Shown here: positions 33,551-41,406 of the stretch, one piece after another
Position numbering within the stretch: position 1 is the first letter of the stretch
How the letters are laid out: each line of letters begins with the position of its first letter
Source: Mycobacterium sp. 1164985.4
Lineage (GTDB): Bacteria; Actinomycetota; Actinomycetes; Mycobacteriales; Mycobacteriaceae
Assembly (NCBI RefSeq): GCF_001668575.1
Contig: NZ_LZMD01000083.1
Location: 40,217-104,216, forward strand
Reading direction: 5' to 3'
Length of the DNA stretch: 64,000 nucleotides
Notes under the pieces: model-generated
Seen by the model: the letters and a program-made list of their open reading frames with translations, nothing else
The model's database searches: none
Told to the model about the DNA's origin: nothing
Made by a program: the position numbers and the translations under genes

Positions 33551-34012
33551 TTCCCGACGATTCCCGACGATGAGGCGCTGATCCGCGCCGCCCTCGAGGC
33601 CGCGACGGCTGCGGGTCCCCAGGACGTACCGATCGGCGCCGTCGTCGTTTCGGCCGCCGGCACCGAACTCGCCCGGGCGGCCAATGCGCGCGAAACTCTC
33701 GGCGATCCCACCGCGCACGCAGAGATCCTCGCGATTCGGGCCGCGGCGGCCGCACTCGGCGACGGTTGGCGGCTGGAGGGCGCCACGCTGGCGGTCACGG
33801 TCGAGCCCTGCACGATGTGCGCGGGCGCGCTGGTGATGGCGCGGGTGGCGCGGGTGGTGTTCGGCGCGTGGGAACCCAAGACGGGAGCCGTCGGGTCGCT
33901 GTGGGATGTGGTACGCGACCGGCGGTTGACGCACCGGCCACAGGTGCGTGGGGGTGTGCTGGCCGATGAGTGCGCGGCGCCGCTGGAGGCGTTCTTCGCC
34001 CGACAGCGATGA
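33547..34012 (+). CDS. tadA: tRNA-specific adenosine deaminase TadA with its start put out of frame by a 10-bp duplication
   Basis: TadA deaminates A34 to inosine in tRNA-Arg(ACG), which is encoded at 20325-20397. The deaminase frame is open from 33551 to the stop at 34010-34012 and shows VPIGAVVV, the zinc motif HAEIL with the catalytic Glu, and PCTMCAGALVMARVA. It matches Rv3752c in full. The expected GTG at 33547 is in a different frame: from it translation stops after eight codons at 33571-33573. In the deaminase frame there is no ATG, GTG or TTG before the HAE motif; the only early candidates are ATT 33560, CTG 33578 and ATC 33581. The first ATG, at 33815, lies after the zinc-binding His. 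The gene therefore uses a rare start, frameshifts, is broken, or the sequence has an error. Confidence 0.8.
33551..33570 (+). repeat. Perfect 10-bp tandem duplication at the start of tadA
   Basis: TTCCCGACGA occurs twice in a row, at 33551-33560 and 33561-33570. Ten is not a multiple of three, so the duplication shifts the frame between the GTG at 33547 and the rest of tadA. With one copy the frame reads GTG ATT CCC GAC GAT GAG GCG straight into the deaminase. Confidence 0.9.
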
Positions 34013-34020
34013 CGCTGATG

Positions 34021-34117
34021 TGCCTCGCGAGACGTATACCCGGGTCGCGTGTGCCTCGCGAGACGTACACCAGGGTCGCGCTCGGCCCGGGGTTCACGAC
34101 CACGCTGTAGCTCTCGC
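34021..34117. repeat. TCGCGAGAC-type intergenic repeat, two tandem 31-bp units plus an inverted partial copy
   Basis: Units start at 34021 and 34052 and share TGCCTCGCGAGACGTA and a GGGTCGCG end. A partial inverted copy, CACGACCACGCTGTAGCTCTCGCGA region, is at about 34096-34120. The second unit closely resembles the third unit at 18518-18540. It sits between tadA and tRNA-Ser and is probably non-coding. Confidence 0.6.
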
Positions 34118-34182
34118 GAACAGAACGACCGCTCCCGACAGCGATTGGAGTAGACCGGTGCCCGCCCGGTAAGCTGCCACAC

Positions 34183-34270
34183 GGTGGCGTGTCCGAGCGG
34201 CCTAAGGAGCACGCCTCGAAAGCGTGTGACGGGTAACCCCCGTCCGAGGGTTCAAATCCCTCCGCCACCG
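34183..34270 (+). tRNA. tRNA-Ser (anticodon CGA)
   Basis: An 88-nt tRNA. The acceptor GGTGGCG pairs with CGCCACC at 34263-34269, the anticodon stem CACGC/GCGTG encloses CTCGAAA with CGA, and it has a long variable arm. A TAAGCT box upstream at about 34170 is a candidate -10. It is the third serine tRNA in this window. Confidence 0.95.
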
Positions 34271-34357
34271 CCACAATGATTCAGGCACTATTGTCAGGAT
34301 CTGTCACTGAAGCAGAGGTCGAGGCGACCGCGGTGACCAACCCGAGAGAATTGGCAT

Positions 34358-35569
34358 ATGCGCGCGCTTCATGACCAAGACCCCTCGGCCTCGGCCGGCG
34401 GTGGCGCTGCGCTGCGCCCGTTTTCGGTGCTGCTCATCGAGGATGACCGCGGTGACGCCATCCTGGTCGAGGAACTGATCGCCGACGCCGACTCCAATAT
34501 CAAGGTCGTGTGGGCGCCCAACATGGAGGACGCCGAACATCAGCTCGAGGTCTTCCGGCCCGACTGCGTGCTGCTCGACCTGAACCTGCCCGACGCCGAC
34601 GGCATCAAAGCCCTTGACCGCGTAGCCAAGCGCGACATCACGATGCCGATCGTCGTGCTGACCGGCCTCAACGACGAGCACTTCGGCATCTCCGCGGTCG
34701 CCGCGGGCGCGCAGGACTACCTCGTCAAGGGGCGCGTCGAACCGGAGACGCTACGTCGCGCACTGCTCTATGCAGTGGAGCGCAAACGCGCCGAGTTGAC
34801 CGCTGTCGAACTGCACGCCAGCGAAATGCGGGCCATGGAGAACGCTCGCCTGGAGCGCGGTCTGCTGCCGTCGCCGCTGCTGCTCGATCCGCCGACGGTC
34901 GACATTGTCGCGGAGTATCGCCCCAGCCGTCAGCACACGCTGCTCGGCGGCGACTTCTACGACTTCATCCAGACCCAAGACGGCACCGTGCACGTCATGG
35001 TCGGCGACGTGGCGGGGCATGGTCCAGACGAGGCCGCTCTCGGCGTGGCGCTGCGGATCGGCTGGCGTGCTCTGACGTTCGCCGGGCTGCGGGGGAACAG
35101 CCGGATGACGCAACTGGAGCGGATTCTGAGCACAGAACGCCCCGGTAGGAGCATCTTCGCGACAGTTATCAGCGTCGCCATGTCCCCAAAGGGACTCGGT
35201 TACGACGTCGTCTCGGCCGGACATCCCGGGATGTTGCTGCACGGGAACAACACCGTGGAGTGGATAGAACCCAGCGGCGGGCCGGCCCTCGGGCTGTGCG
35301 GGCACGAATGGCCGCTGAACAGATTCGATCTGCCGCCCGGACACGGACTGGTGCTTCTCACGGACGGACTTTTCGAGGGCAGATCCGGTCACGGAACCGA
35401 ACGCCTGGGCGAGGCCGGCCTGCTTGAAGTGGCCAAGGGCTATGCGCACTTGCCGGGTCGCGAGTTCGTCCGTGCGCTGATCGACGATGTCGAGCGCCGT
35501 GCCCAGTCGGTGGGCGGCATCAGCGACGACATCGCGGTGGTGCGGGTGGAGCGGACGACCACCGGATGA
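34358..35569 (+). CDS. Response-regulator/PP2C phosphatase fusion (RsbU-like)
   Basis: A 403-residue signalling protein. Residues about 22-140 are a receiver domain (SVLLIEDDRGD; phospho-Asp in CVLLDLNLPDADG; VVLTGL; Lys in DYLVKGRVEPE). A coiled linker leads to an SpoIIE-type PP2C phosphatase at about 165-400 with GGDFYDF, GDVAGHGPDEAA, LLTDGLFEG and GISDDIAVVRV, which hold the metal-binding Asp residues. Such proteins dephosphorylate STAS anti-anti-sigma factors when the receiver is phosphorylated. It overlaps the kinase gene by four bases (ATGA), so the kinase probably phosphorylates it. Confidence 0.87.
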   Translation: MRALHDQDPSASAGGGAALRPFSVLLIEDDRGDAILVEELIADADSNIKVVWAPNMEDAEHQLEVFRPDCVLLDLNLPDADGIKALDRVAKRDITMPIVVLTGLNDEHFGISAVAAGAQDYLVKGRVEPETLRRALLYAVERKRAELTAVELHASEMRAMENARLERGLLPSPLLLDPPTVDIVAEYRPSRQHTLLGGDFYDFIQTQDGTVHVMVGDVAGHGPDEAALGVALRIGWRALTFAGLRGNSRMTQLERILSTERPGRSIFATVISVAMSPKGLGYDVVSAGHPGMLLHGNNTVEWIEPSGGPALGLCGHEWPLNRFDLPPGHGLVLLTDGLFEGRSGHGTERLGEAGLLEVAKGYAHLPGREFVRALIDDVERRAQSVGGISDDIAVVRVERTTTG

Positions 35570-37137
35570 GGGCTCGCCTCACCGTCCAAGGGTGGCAGAA
35601 CCTGGTGCTGTCCTTGATGGGAGTCGTCGTCATCGGCGGTGCGGTCGTCGGTGCGCTGCTGTTGAACCGCACCGACGAGGTCTCGCGCGAGTTGAACCTC
35701 GGCATCCAGCCCGCGCGCGTCGCGGCCTACCAGTTGCAAGCCGCGTTGCGCGACCAGGAGACGGCCGTGCGCGGATATGCGATCGCCGCCGATCCCCAAT
35801 TCCTCGACCCCTACTTCGACGGCCAGCGGGTTGAGAGCGACGCGGTCACGCAGATCCGCGACGGTGTCGGTCACCGGCAGGACCTCATCAACGACCTCGA
35901 CGCGATCGAACGCTCCGCGACCACCTGGCGGACCAGCTACGCGGACCCGCTGATCGCCTCGGTCACGCCCGGCACGCCGAAGGTGCTGGACGCCGAGACG
36001 GCCGAACGCGGCAAGAACGAATTCGACGCTCTACGCGTGCTGTTCGACGATCAGAACCGCGACCTGGCCCAGGCCCGCCAGGACGCGGTCGACGAACTCG
36101 CCGCGGTACAGAGGTGGCGCGACACCCTGCTGATCTCGATCCTGGTGGCGTTCTTCGTCGCGGGTGCTGTGCTGGCACTGCTCGTGCGCAAGGCGGTCAC
36201 CCGACCGCTGGAGAAGCTCGCCGCATCGTGCCGCAGGATCACCGAGGGCAGCTTCGACGAGAAGATCTCGGTGAAGGGGCCACGCGACATCCAAGCCATC
36301 GCTGCGGACGTGGAGGACATGCGCCAGCGCATAGTCGACGAGCTCGAGGCGTCGCGTTCGGCAAGAGAGCAGCTCGGCGAGCAGGCGCTGGAACTGCAAC
36401 GCTCCAACGCCGAACTCGAGCAGTTCGCCTACGTCGCGTCGCACGACCTGCAGGAGCCGCTGCGCAAGGTGGCGTCGTTCTGCCAGCTGATCGAAAAGCG
36501 CTACGGCGACAAGCTCGATGAGCGTGGCGTCGAGTACATCCGATTCGCCGTCGACGGCGCCAAGCGGATGCAGGTGCTGATCAACGACCTGCTCACCTTC
36601 TCCCGCGTCGGCAGGCTCGGCTCGACCGAAGCCGACGTCGACCTCGAGGCCGTGCTGGCTGACGCGGCCGAGAACCTGGCCACCGCGATCGAGGAGTCCG
36701 GTGCCGAAGTAGTCCGCACTGGGGCGCCGCTGCCCACCGTCAAGGGAGACCCGACCCTGCTGACCATGCTGTGGCAGAACCTGATCGGCAACGCGGTGAA
36801 ATTCCGCAAACCCGACGTCGCGCCGCGGATCGTCATCGACTGCACGGTCGGCGAGGGCACGCGCGAAGGCGCGTGGCTTTTCACCGTGACCGACAACGGG
36901 ATCGGCATCCCCGAGGAGTTTGCGGAAAAGGTCTTCGTGATCTTTCAGCGGCTGCACGGCCGCGACATCTACACCGGGACGGGAATCGGCCTGGCACTGT
37001 GCAAGAAAATCGTCGAACACCACGGCGGTAACATCTGGATCGACACCGGCCACACCGAGGGCACTCGATTCCGCTTCACCATCCCCAGCGTCGTCGACGA
37101 CCCTGTCGAGGCCGAAATGGAAGGATCCACCGCATGA
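35566..37137 (+). CDS. CHASE3-HAMP sensor histidine kinase with phytochrome-type kinase core
   Basis: A 523-residue membrane kinase. The first membrane helix is at about 14-34, with an extracytoplasmic CHASE3-like sensor (RDQETAVRGYAIAADPQFLDPY) to about 180 and a second helix LISILVAFFVAGAVLALLV at about 188-206. Then come HAMP, a coiled coil, and the dimerisation domain with SHDLQEPLRK carrying the phospho-His at about 292. The ATP-binding domain has NLIGNAVKF, TDNGIGIPEEF and GTGIGLALCK. The SHDLQEPLR form is seen in phytochrome-like kinases, which pair with Rcp1-type regulators such as the next gene. It is coupled to both neighbours by ATGA overlaps. Confidence 0.88.
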   Translation: MRARLTVQGWQNLVLSLMGVVVIGGAVVGALLLNRTDEVSRELNLGIQPARVAAYQLQAALRDQETAVRGYAIAADPQFLDPYFDGQRVESDAVTQIRDGVGHRQDLINDLDAIERSATTWRTSYADPLIASVTPGTPKVLDAETAERGKNEFDALRVLFDDQNRDLAQARQDAVDELAAVQRWRDTLLISILVAFFVAGAVLALLVRKAVTRPLEKLAASCRRITEGSFDEKISVKGPRDIQAIAADVEDMRQRIVDELEASRSAREQLGEQALELQRSNAELEQFAYVASHDLQEPLRKVASFCQLIEKRYGDKLDERGVEYIRFAVDGAKRMQVLINDLLTFSRVGRLGSTEADVDLEAVLADAAENLATAIEESGAEVVRTGAPLPTVKGDPTLLTMLWQNLIGNAVKFRKPDVAPRIVIDCTVGEGTREGAWLFTVTDNGIGIPEEFAEKVFVIFQRLHGRDIYTGTGIGLALCKKIVEHHGGNIWIDTGHTEGTRFRFTIPSVVDDPVEAEMEGSTA

Positions 37138-37574
37138 CATTGGACGGCCGGGCGATCGACGTACTGCTCGTCGAGGACGACCCGGGTGACGAACTGATCA
37201 CCCGAGAAGCGTTCGAGCACAACAAGATCAAGAACACTCTGCACGTCGCGCACGACGGCGAGGAGGGACTGGACTTCCTATACCGCCGGGGCAAGTACGC
37301 CGATGCACCGAAGCCGGACCTGATTCTCCTGGACCTCAACCTGCCCAAATACGACGGCAGGCAGTTGCTCGAACAGATCAAATCCGACGCCGAACTCAGC
37401 CATATTCCGGTGGTCGTGCTCACGACATCGTCGGCCGAAGAGGACATTCTGCGCAGCTACAAGCTGCACGCCAACGCGTACGTCACCAAGCCCGTCGATC
37501 TCGATCAGTTCATGAACGCCGTCCGCCAGATCGACGAGTTCTTCGTTCAGGTGGTGCGGCTACCCAACTCTTGA
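37134..37574 (+). CDS. Single-domain response regulator, Rcp1-like
   Basis: A 146-residue receiver without an output domain: LLVEDDPGDELITREAFE, phospho-Asp in LILLDLNLPKYDG, VVVLTTSSAEEDI and Lys in AYVTKPVDLDQF. The PGDELI and DFLYRRGKY features are typical of the Rcp1 group that serves phytochrome-type kinases. It probably shuttles or drains phosphate between the kinase and the receiver of the phosphatase. The 3' end overlaps the RsbW-like gene by 28 bp. Confidence 0.87.
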   Translation: MTLDGRAIDVLLVEDDPGDELITREAFEHNKIKNTLHVAHDGEEGLDFLYRRGKYADAPKPDLILLDLNLPKYDGRQLLEQIKSDAELSHIPVVVLTTSSAEEDILRSYKLHANAYVTKPVDLDQFMNAVRQIDEFFVQVVRLPNS

Positions 37575-38029
37575 CCGCCGCGGTCGGCGTCGGCCACGTC
37601 GAAGTCCATGCGCACGGTGGTGCCCGCCGACGACCGCATCACCTCTACGTCGTTGCCCAGGGCGCGAATGATCGGCAGACCGCGGCCGCGAGTCGTCGGT
37701 TCCATGCTCGGCGCCCGCCATTCGCCACGATCGGAAACGCGCACCACGATCCGGCCGTCCTCGACGTTCGCTTCGACCACCACCACGCCGTCGGCGGAGT
37801 TCAGATAGGCGTGTTCGACGCAGTTGGTGGCGGCTTCATTGACCGCGAGGACAATATCGGCGCCCACGGCGTCGGGCACGCCGATCGGTTCCATCCACCC
37901 GAGAAGCTGTCGACGAATCTGTGCCAGTCGATCCGCGGTGGCCGGCACTTCGATCCTCAGAGGGTCTGCCGGCCGCAGACGCACATCGATTACCACGCCC
38001 GTGGTTGTACCCCGCTTGCCCCGATTCAT
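37547..38029 (-). CDS. Anti-sigma-factor-type serine kinase (RsbW/SpoIIAB-like)
   Basis: About 160 residues with a GHKL ATPase fold: ADIVLAVNEAATNCVEHAY (N box), VRVSDRGEW (Asp box) and TTRGRGLPIIRAL (glycine box). RsbW proteins bind a sigma factor or phosphorylate a STAS partner. Neither a sigma factor nor a STAS gene is in this window, so its partner is encoded elsewhere. It is convergent with the response regulator. The start is uncertain: ATG 38029, GTG 38032 or a later GTG. Confidence 0.82.
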   Translation of the reverse strand: MNRGKRGTTTGVVIDVRLRPADPLRIEVPATADRLAQIRRQLLGWMEPIGVPDAVGADIVLAVNEAATNCVEHAYLNSADGVVVVEANVEDGRIVVRVSDRGEWRAPSMEPTTRGRGLPIIRALGNDVEVMRSSAGTTVRMDFDVADADRGGQELGSRTT

Positions 38030-38109
38030 CACGTTCGTCGCGCATACGCTCTGGTCTCAAAACCGTAGCGAGGCGCAGATCACAACCGACAAACGATGAG
38101 AGGTAAGAC

Positions 38110-39519
38110 ATGCCGGTGCTGACGCCGCAGCACGAGGACTTTCCCCGCTGGTACCAGGATGTGCTGAACAAGGCGAAGCTCGCGGAGAACGGACCCGCTC
38201 GCGGCACCATGGTGATCCGGCCGACCGGCTACGCGATCTGGGAGCGGATGCAGGCCGACCTGGATGCGAGGATCAAGGCGGCGGGCGCGCAGAATGCGTA
38301 CTTCCCGCTGCTGATCCCGATCACTTTCTTCGAGCGCGAGGCCGAGCACGTCGAGGGATTCAGCCCCGAACTCGCCGTCGTCACTCACGGCGGCGGCAAG
38401 CAACTGTCCGAGCCGCTGGCCATCCGGCCGACCAGTGAAGCCGTCATCGGCGAGTACATGGCCAAATGGATCGACAGCTACCGCGACCTACCGCTGCTCC
38501 TCAATCAGTGGGCCAACGTGGTGCGCTGGGAGATGCGGCCCCGAATCTTCTTGCGCACCACGGAGTTTCTGTGGCAAGAAGGCCACACTGCACACGGCGG
38601 CGAAATCGAGGCACGCGACTACGCCCGCCTGATCCTGCACGACGTCTACGAGCGGTTCCTGCGCGAGGCGATGGCGGTGCCGGTGATCGTCGGGCGCAAG
38701 ACCGCCAAGGAACGGTTCGCCGGCGCCGCCAACACGATGACGTGCGAGGGCGTCATGCGCGACGGCAAGGCGCTGCAGATGGCCACGTCGCACGAACTCG
38801 GTCAACGGTTCGCCCGGGCCTTCGACATCACCTACTCCAGTGCCGCGGGCTCCTCCGAGCTCTGCTGGACCACGTCGTGGGGCGCCTCGACCCGGATGCT
38901 GGGCGGGCTGATCATGTGCCACGGTGACGATTTCGGGCTCGTCGTGCCGCCCACGCTTGCCCCGGTGCAGGCCGTCGTGGTGGTGGTCAAGGACAACGGC
39001 GATGGTGGCGTCGTCCGGGCCGCCGCGACACTGGTCGACGAGCTCCGCGCCCGCGGCGTGCGGGTGCGGTTGGACGACAACGTCGAGGCCGCGTTCGGTT
39101 GGCGCGCCACTGACTGGGACTTGCAGGGTGTGCCGATCCGCATCGAGTTCGGCCCCCGAGACCTCGACAAGAACGCGGCGACGCTCTACCGCCGCGACAC
39201 CCGCGAGAAGACCGCGGTCAGCGTCGACCGCGTCGCCGAGCGCGTGTCCGAACTCGTCGGGAGCATCCAGGCCGACATGCTCGCCGCGGCAACCGAGCGC
39301 CGCGACGCGGCAATCACAGACTGCGCGACGATCGACGAGGTGCGCGAGGCCGCGCAGACGGGCGTCGCACGGCTGCGGTGGGACAAGGTCGGCGTATCGG
39401 GGGAAGAAGAGCTCGCCGCGGCGGGGCTCACCGTGCGATGTCTGCAACGCAGCGACGGCACGCTGCCGGACACCGATGACGACGCCGACGCCTTGGCCTA
39501 CGTCGCGCGTGCCTACTGA
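38110..39519 (+). CDS. proS: Prolyl-tRNA synthetase, archaeal/eukaryotic-like short type
   Basis: A 469-residue class II synthetase. It lacks the insertion (editing) domain found in the long bacterial ProRS of about 570-580 residues, and has the archaeal/eukaryotic layout: RGTMVIRPTGYAIWE, LAIRPTSEAVIGEYM, VVRWEMRPRIFLRTTEFLWQEGHTAH, a HGDDFGLVVPP motif-3 region, an anticodon domain, and a C-terminal zinc-like domain ending in Tyr (ALAYVARAY). It charges tRNA-Pro in the cytoplasm. Mycobacteria normally carry the long bacterial form, so this is likely a second enzyme or a replacement. AGAGG precedes the ATG. Confidence 0.88.
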   Translation: MPVLTPQHEDFPRWYQDVLNKAKLAENGPARGTMVIRPTGYAIWERMQADLDARIKAAGAQNAYFPLLIPITFFEREAEHVEGFSPELAVVTHGGGKQLSEPLAIRPTSEAVIGEYMAKWIDSYRDLPLLLNQWANVVRWEMRPRIFLRTTEFLWQEGHTAHGGEIEARDYARLILHDVYERFLREAMAVPVIVGRKTAKERFAGAANTMTCEGVMRDGKALQMATSHELGQRFARAFDITYSSAAGSSELCWTTSWGASTRMLGGLIMCHGDDFGLVVPPTLAPVQAVVVVVKDNGDGGVVRAAATLVDELRARGVRVRLDDNVEAAFGWRATDWDLQGVPIRIEFGPRDLDKNAATLYRRDTREKTAVSVDRVAERVSELVGSIQADMLAAATERRDAAITDCATIDEVREAAQTGVARLRWDKVGVSGEEELAAAGLTVRCLQRSDGTLPDTDDDADALAYVARAY

Positions 39520-39525
39520 CCAACG

Positions 39526-39897
39526 TCAGCCGTAGAAGATCACCTGGTAGTCGGGAGTCCACGCGCCGCCCCTGCAGCTCAGCGGAACCCCGTCGGGCGA
39601 CTGGGCCACCCCGGTCGCATCCCCGCACGGCAGTCGGTTGGTGCGGATGCCGATCAGCGGGGGCGACGAGATCCAGGTGCTGCGCGAGTTGCATGCCAGC
39701 GTGTTGCCCGACGCGTCGATCCCGAAGTTGTAGCGGGTGTTCTGCACGCAGTGCGTGCCCTCCACCGCGGTGCGGTCGACGTAGGGAACACAGTCGGCGC
39801 CGTCGCAGTAGCCGGGCGACGCCGGCGCATTCGCGGCGGTCATCAGGGGTGCGGCGACAAACCCGGTCGCGAGCGTAGCGGCAGCCATGAGCCTCAT
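39526..39897 (-). CDS. Small secreted protein of unknown function
   Basis: A 123-residue protein with a signal peptide (MRLMAAATLATGFVAAPLMTAANA, residues 1-24) and a mature part with six cysteines (GYCDGADCVPYV, THCVQN, LACNSRST, LPCGDA, LSCRGG) that may form disulfides. I do not recognise a family. It converges on proS with 6 bp between the stops. An alternative start is ATG 39888. Confidence 0.68.
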   Translation of the reverse strand: MRLMAAATLATGFVAAPLMTAANAPASPGYCDGADCVPYVDRTAVEGTHCVQNTRYNFGIDASGNTLACNSRSTWISSPPLIGIRTNRLPCGDATGVAQSPDGVPLSCRGGAWTPDYQVIFYG

Positions 39898-39954
39898 AGG
39901 TGGCTAGCCTAAGTGCCCCGCATCGACGGCGGGCACGGAATAGGCTCTTAACCC

Positions 39955-40293
39955 ATGAAGCCGGTTCTGGTTGCTCTGGCCGCAGCGGCGGGTGCGGCCG
40001 TGACGATCTCCGCTCCCGCTGCCAACGCCGACGTGGTCGCGTATCTGGTCAACGTGCACGTGCGGCCGGGCTACAACTTCCCGAACGCCGACGCCGCGAT
40101 CGGCTACGGCAGGACGATCTGCGACCGGGTGGCGGGCAAGATGAGCTACGGCGAGCTGGTCAACCAGGTTACCGCCGACTTCCACACCGCCGACAAGTAC
40201 CAGGGCATGTACCTGATCAATCAGGCGGTCAACGAGTTGTGCCCGGCGCAGATCTGGCAGCTGCGGCAGTCGGCGGCCGGCTACACCGGATAG
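39955..40293 (+). CDS. DUF732-family small exported protein
   Basis: A 112-residue mycobacterial exported protein. The signal peptide ends at about ANA (residue 24-26), and the mature helical domain has two cysteines (RTICDRVAG and NELCPAQIW) spaced as in DUF732 proteins, with SYGELVNQVTADF between. Function is unknown. TAGGCT at 39941-39946 could be its -10. Confidence 0.78.
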   Translation: MKPVLVALAAAAGAAVTISAPAANADVVAYLVNVHVRPGYNFPNADAAIGYGRTICDRVAGKMSYGELVNQVTADFHTADKYQGMYLINQAVNELCPAQIWQLRQSAAGYTG

Positions 40294-40310
40294 AAGGTCG
40301 AGCGGGGAGA

Positions 40311-40348
40311 AAAACGGCGGCGCCCCTGTCGGGACGCCGCCTTCTCTC
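40311..40348. terminator. Two-way intrinsic terminator
   Basis: GGCGGCG (40316-40322) pairs with CGCCGCC (40335-40341). It is followed by TTCTCTC on the plus strand and by GTTTTTC on the minus strand. It lies between the convergent DUF732 and lpqH-like genes. Confidence 0.7.
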
Positions 40349-40363
40349 AGGCTCGTGACCTGA

Positions 40364-40828
40364 CTACGGGCAGGTGACTTCGATCTCGAATGGCTTGTTG
40401 ACCGGCTGCAGCGGGTTGGCCATGTCGACGCCCGTCGCGGTGCCGGAGATCTTGTAGGTCTTACCGTCCTTCTCGGCCTTGGCTTCGCCCTGGCCGGCGC
40501 CGCTCTGGTAGCCCAGCGTCACGCCGTTGACGTTGCCCAGGCCGACGGACTGCACGGTCGGTTCGTCACCGGAGCTGACGACGGCGCCGATGCCCGTGGT
40601 CGCGTCGCCGATCGCGATGTTCGTGTTTCCGCCCATATCGCTGCACACGACGGTGCCCTGGACAGCCTGATCTTTGCCGTCGATCGTGACGGTGGTCTTA
40701 CCCTCCGCCGATGCGGCCGTCGATGTCTCACCCGACGTTTCGGACTTCTTGTCGCCCGAGGAACAGCCGGATAGACCGGCGATGACGATCGCCGCGCCGC
40801 CGATGGCGACCAGGAAACCACGCTTCAC
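40364..40828 (-). CDS. lpqH: LpqH-family (19-kDa antigen) lipoprotein
   Basis: A 154-residue surface lipoprotein. It starts with GTG 40828 (good AAGGAG upstream), has a basic N-terminus and hydrophobic helix and lipobox LSGCSSG, then a Ser/Thr/Glu-rich linker that is often glycosylated in LpqH. The domain has TVTIDGKDQAVQGTVVCSDM and KPFEIEVTCP, whose cysteines form the family disulfide. M. tuberculosis LpqH (Rv3763) is a TLR2 ligand of 159 aa. A paralogue follows upstream at 40940-41389. Confidence 0.85.
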   Translation of the reverse strand: MKRGFLVAIGGAAIVIAGLSGCSSGDKKSETSGETSTAASAEGKTTVTIDGKDQAVQGTVVCSDMGGNTNIAIGDATTGIGAVVSSGDEPTVQSVGLGNVNGVTLGYQSGAGQGEAKAEKDGKTYKISGTATGVDMANPLQPVNKPFEIEVTCP

Positions 40829-40939
40829 CCTGTTCTCCTTTGTGTAGTGACCCGTCAAGATCGGATCATCAGAAGCAGTATGGTTCGCGCCAAACTCGGC
40901 ATCCGCGATTTCGCGGAATTGACGTGGGCCGGGATCCGC

Positions 40940-41389
40940 TCAACAGGACACGCGAATGGCGAACGTGCCGGACGCGCGGAAGCTGGGATTGTCGGTGTCG
41001 AAGCCGTCGGCGGCGCCCGAGATGTCGTAGGTCCGGCCCGTCATGGAGATGTCTGCGGCCTCGGCCGTGTCGCCGACGCCCGCGGTGTAGCTGCCGGTGA
41101 AGCCGCCGACGTTGTTGATTCCGACCGACTCGACGGCCAACTCCTCCTTGTTCGAGACCATCGCCGTGACGCCCGAGGTCTGGTCACCGGTGGTGATCGT
41201 GGTCAGGTAACCCGTGGTGTTGCACTGCACCGCGTCGGTGGTGCCCGCGTCGCGACCGTTGACCGTCACCTGGGCCGTGCCCGCGACCAGCTCACCCTTC
41301 GGCGGCGTGTACTCCGGCGGGCTCGAACAACCGGCCAACCCCGCCGCGATCGCGGCGACGCAGCACGTCGGGACCCACCGATTTTTCAC
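40940..41389 (-). CDS. LpqH/LppE-family lipoprotein, paralogue of the neighbouring gene
   Basis: A 149-residue lipoprotein with lipobox LAGCSSPP (Cys about 21). The domain parallels that of the 40364 gene: TAQVTVNGRDAGTTDAVQCN near the start and FAIRVSC at the end give the same cysteine pair. It begins with GTG 41389, and TAGATT on the minus strand (41402-41397) ends 8 nt before it, so it may be leaderless. The 111-bp gap to the next lpqH copy (40829-40939) holds no gene. Confidence 0.82.
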   Translation of the reverse strand: MKNRWVPTCCVAAIAAGLAGCSSPPEYTPPKGELVAGTAQVTVNGRDAGTTDAVQCNTTGYLTTITTGDQTSGVTAMVSNKEELAVESVGINNVGGFTGSYTAGVGDTAEAADISMTGRTYDISGAADGFDTDNPSFRASGTFAIRVSC

Positions 41390-41406
41390 AGTGCAGAATC
41401 TACGAC

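Noticed and set aside
37547..37574. Suspected frameshift at the overlapping 3' ends of the response regulator and RsbW-like genes
   Set aside because: Both proteins keep full family length and normal ends, so the 28-bp overlap is real and harmless.
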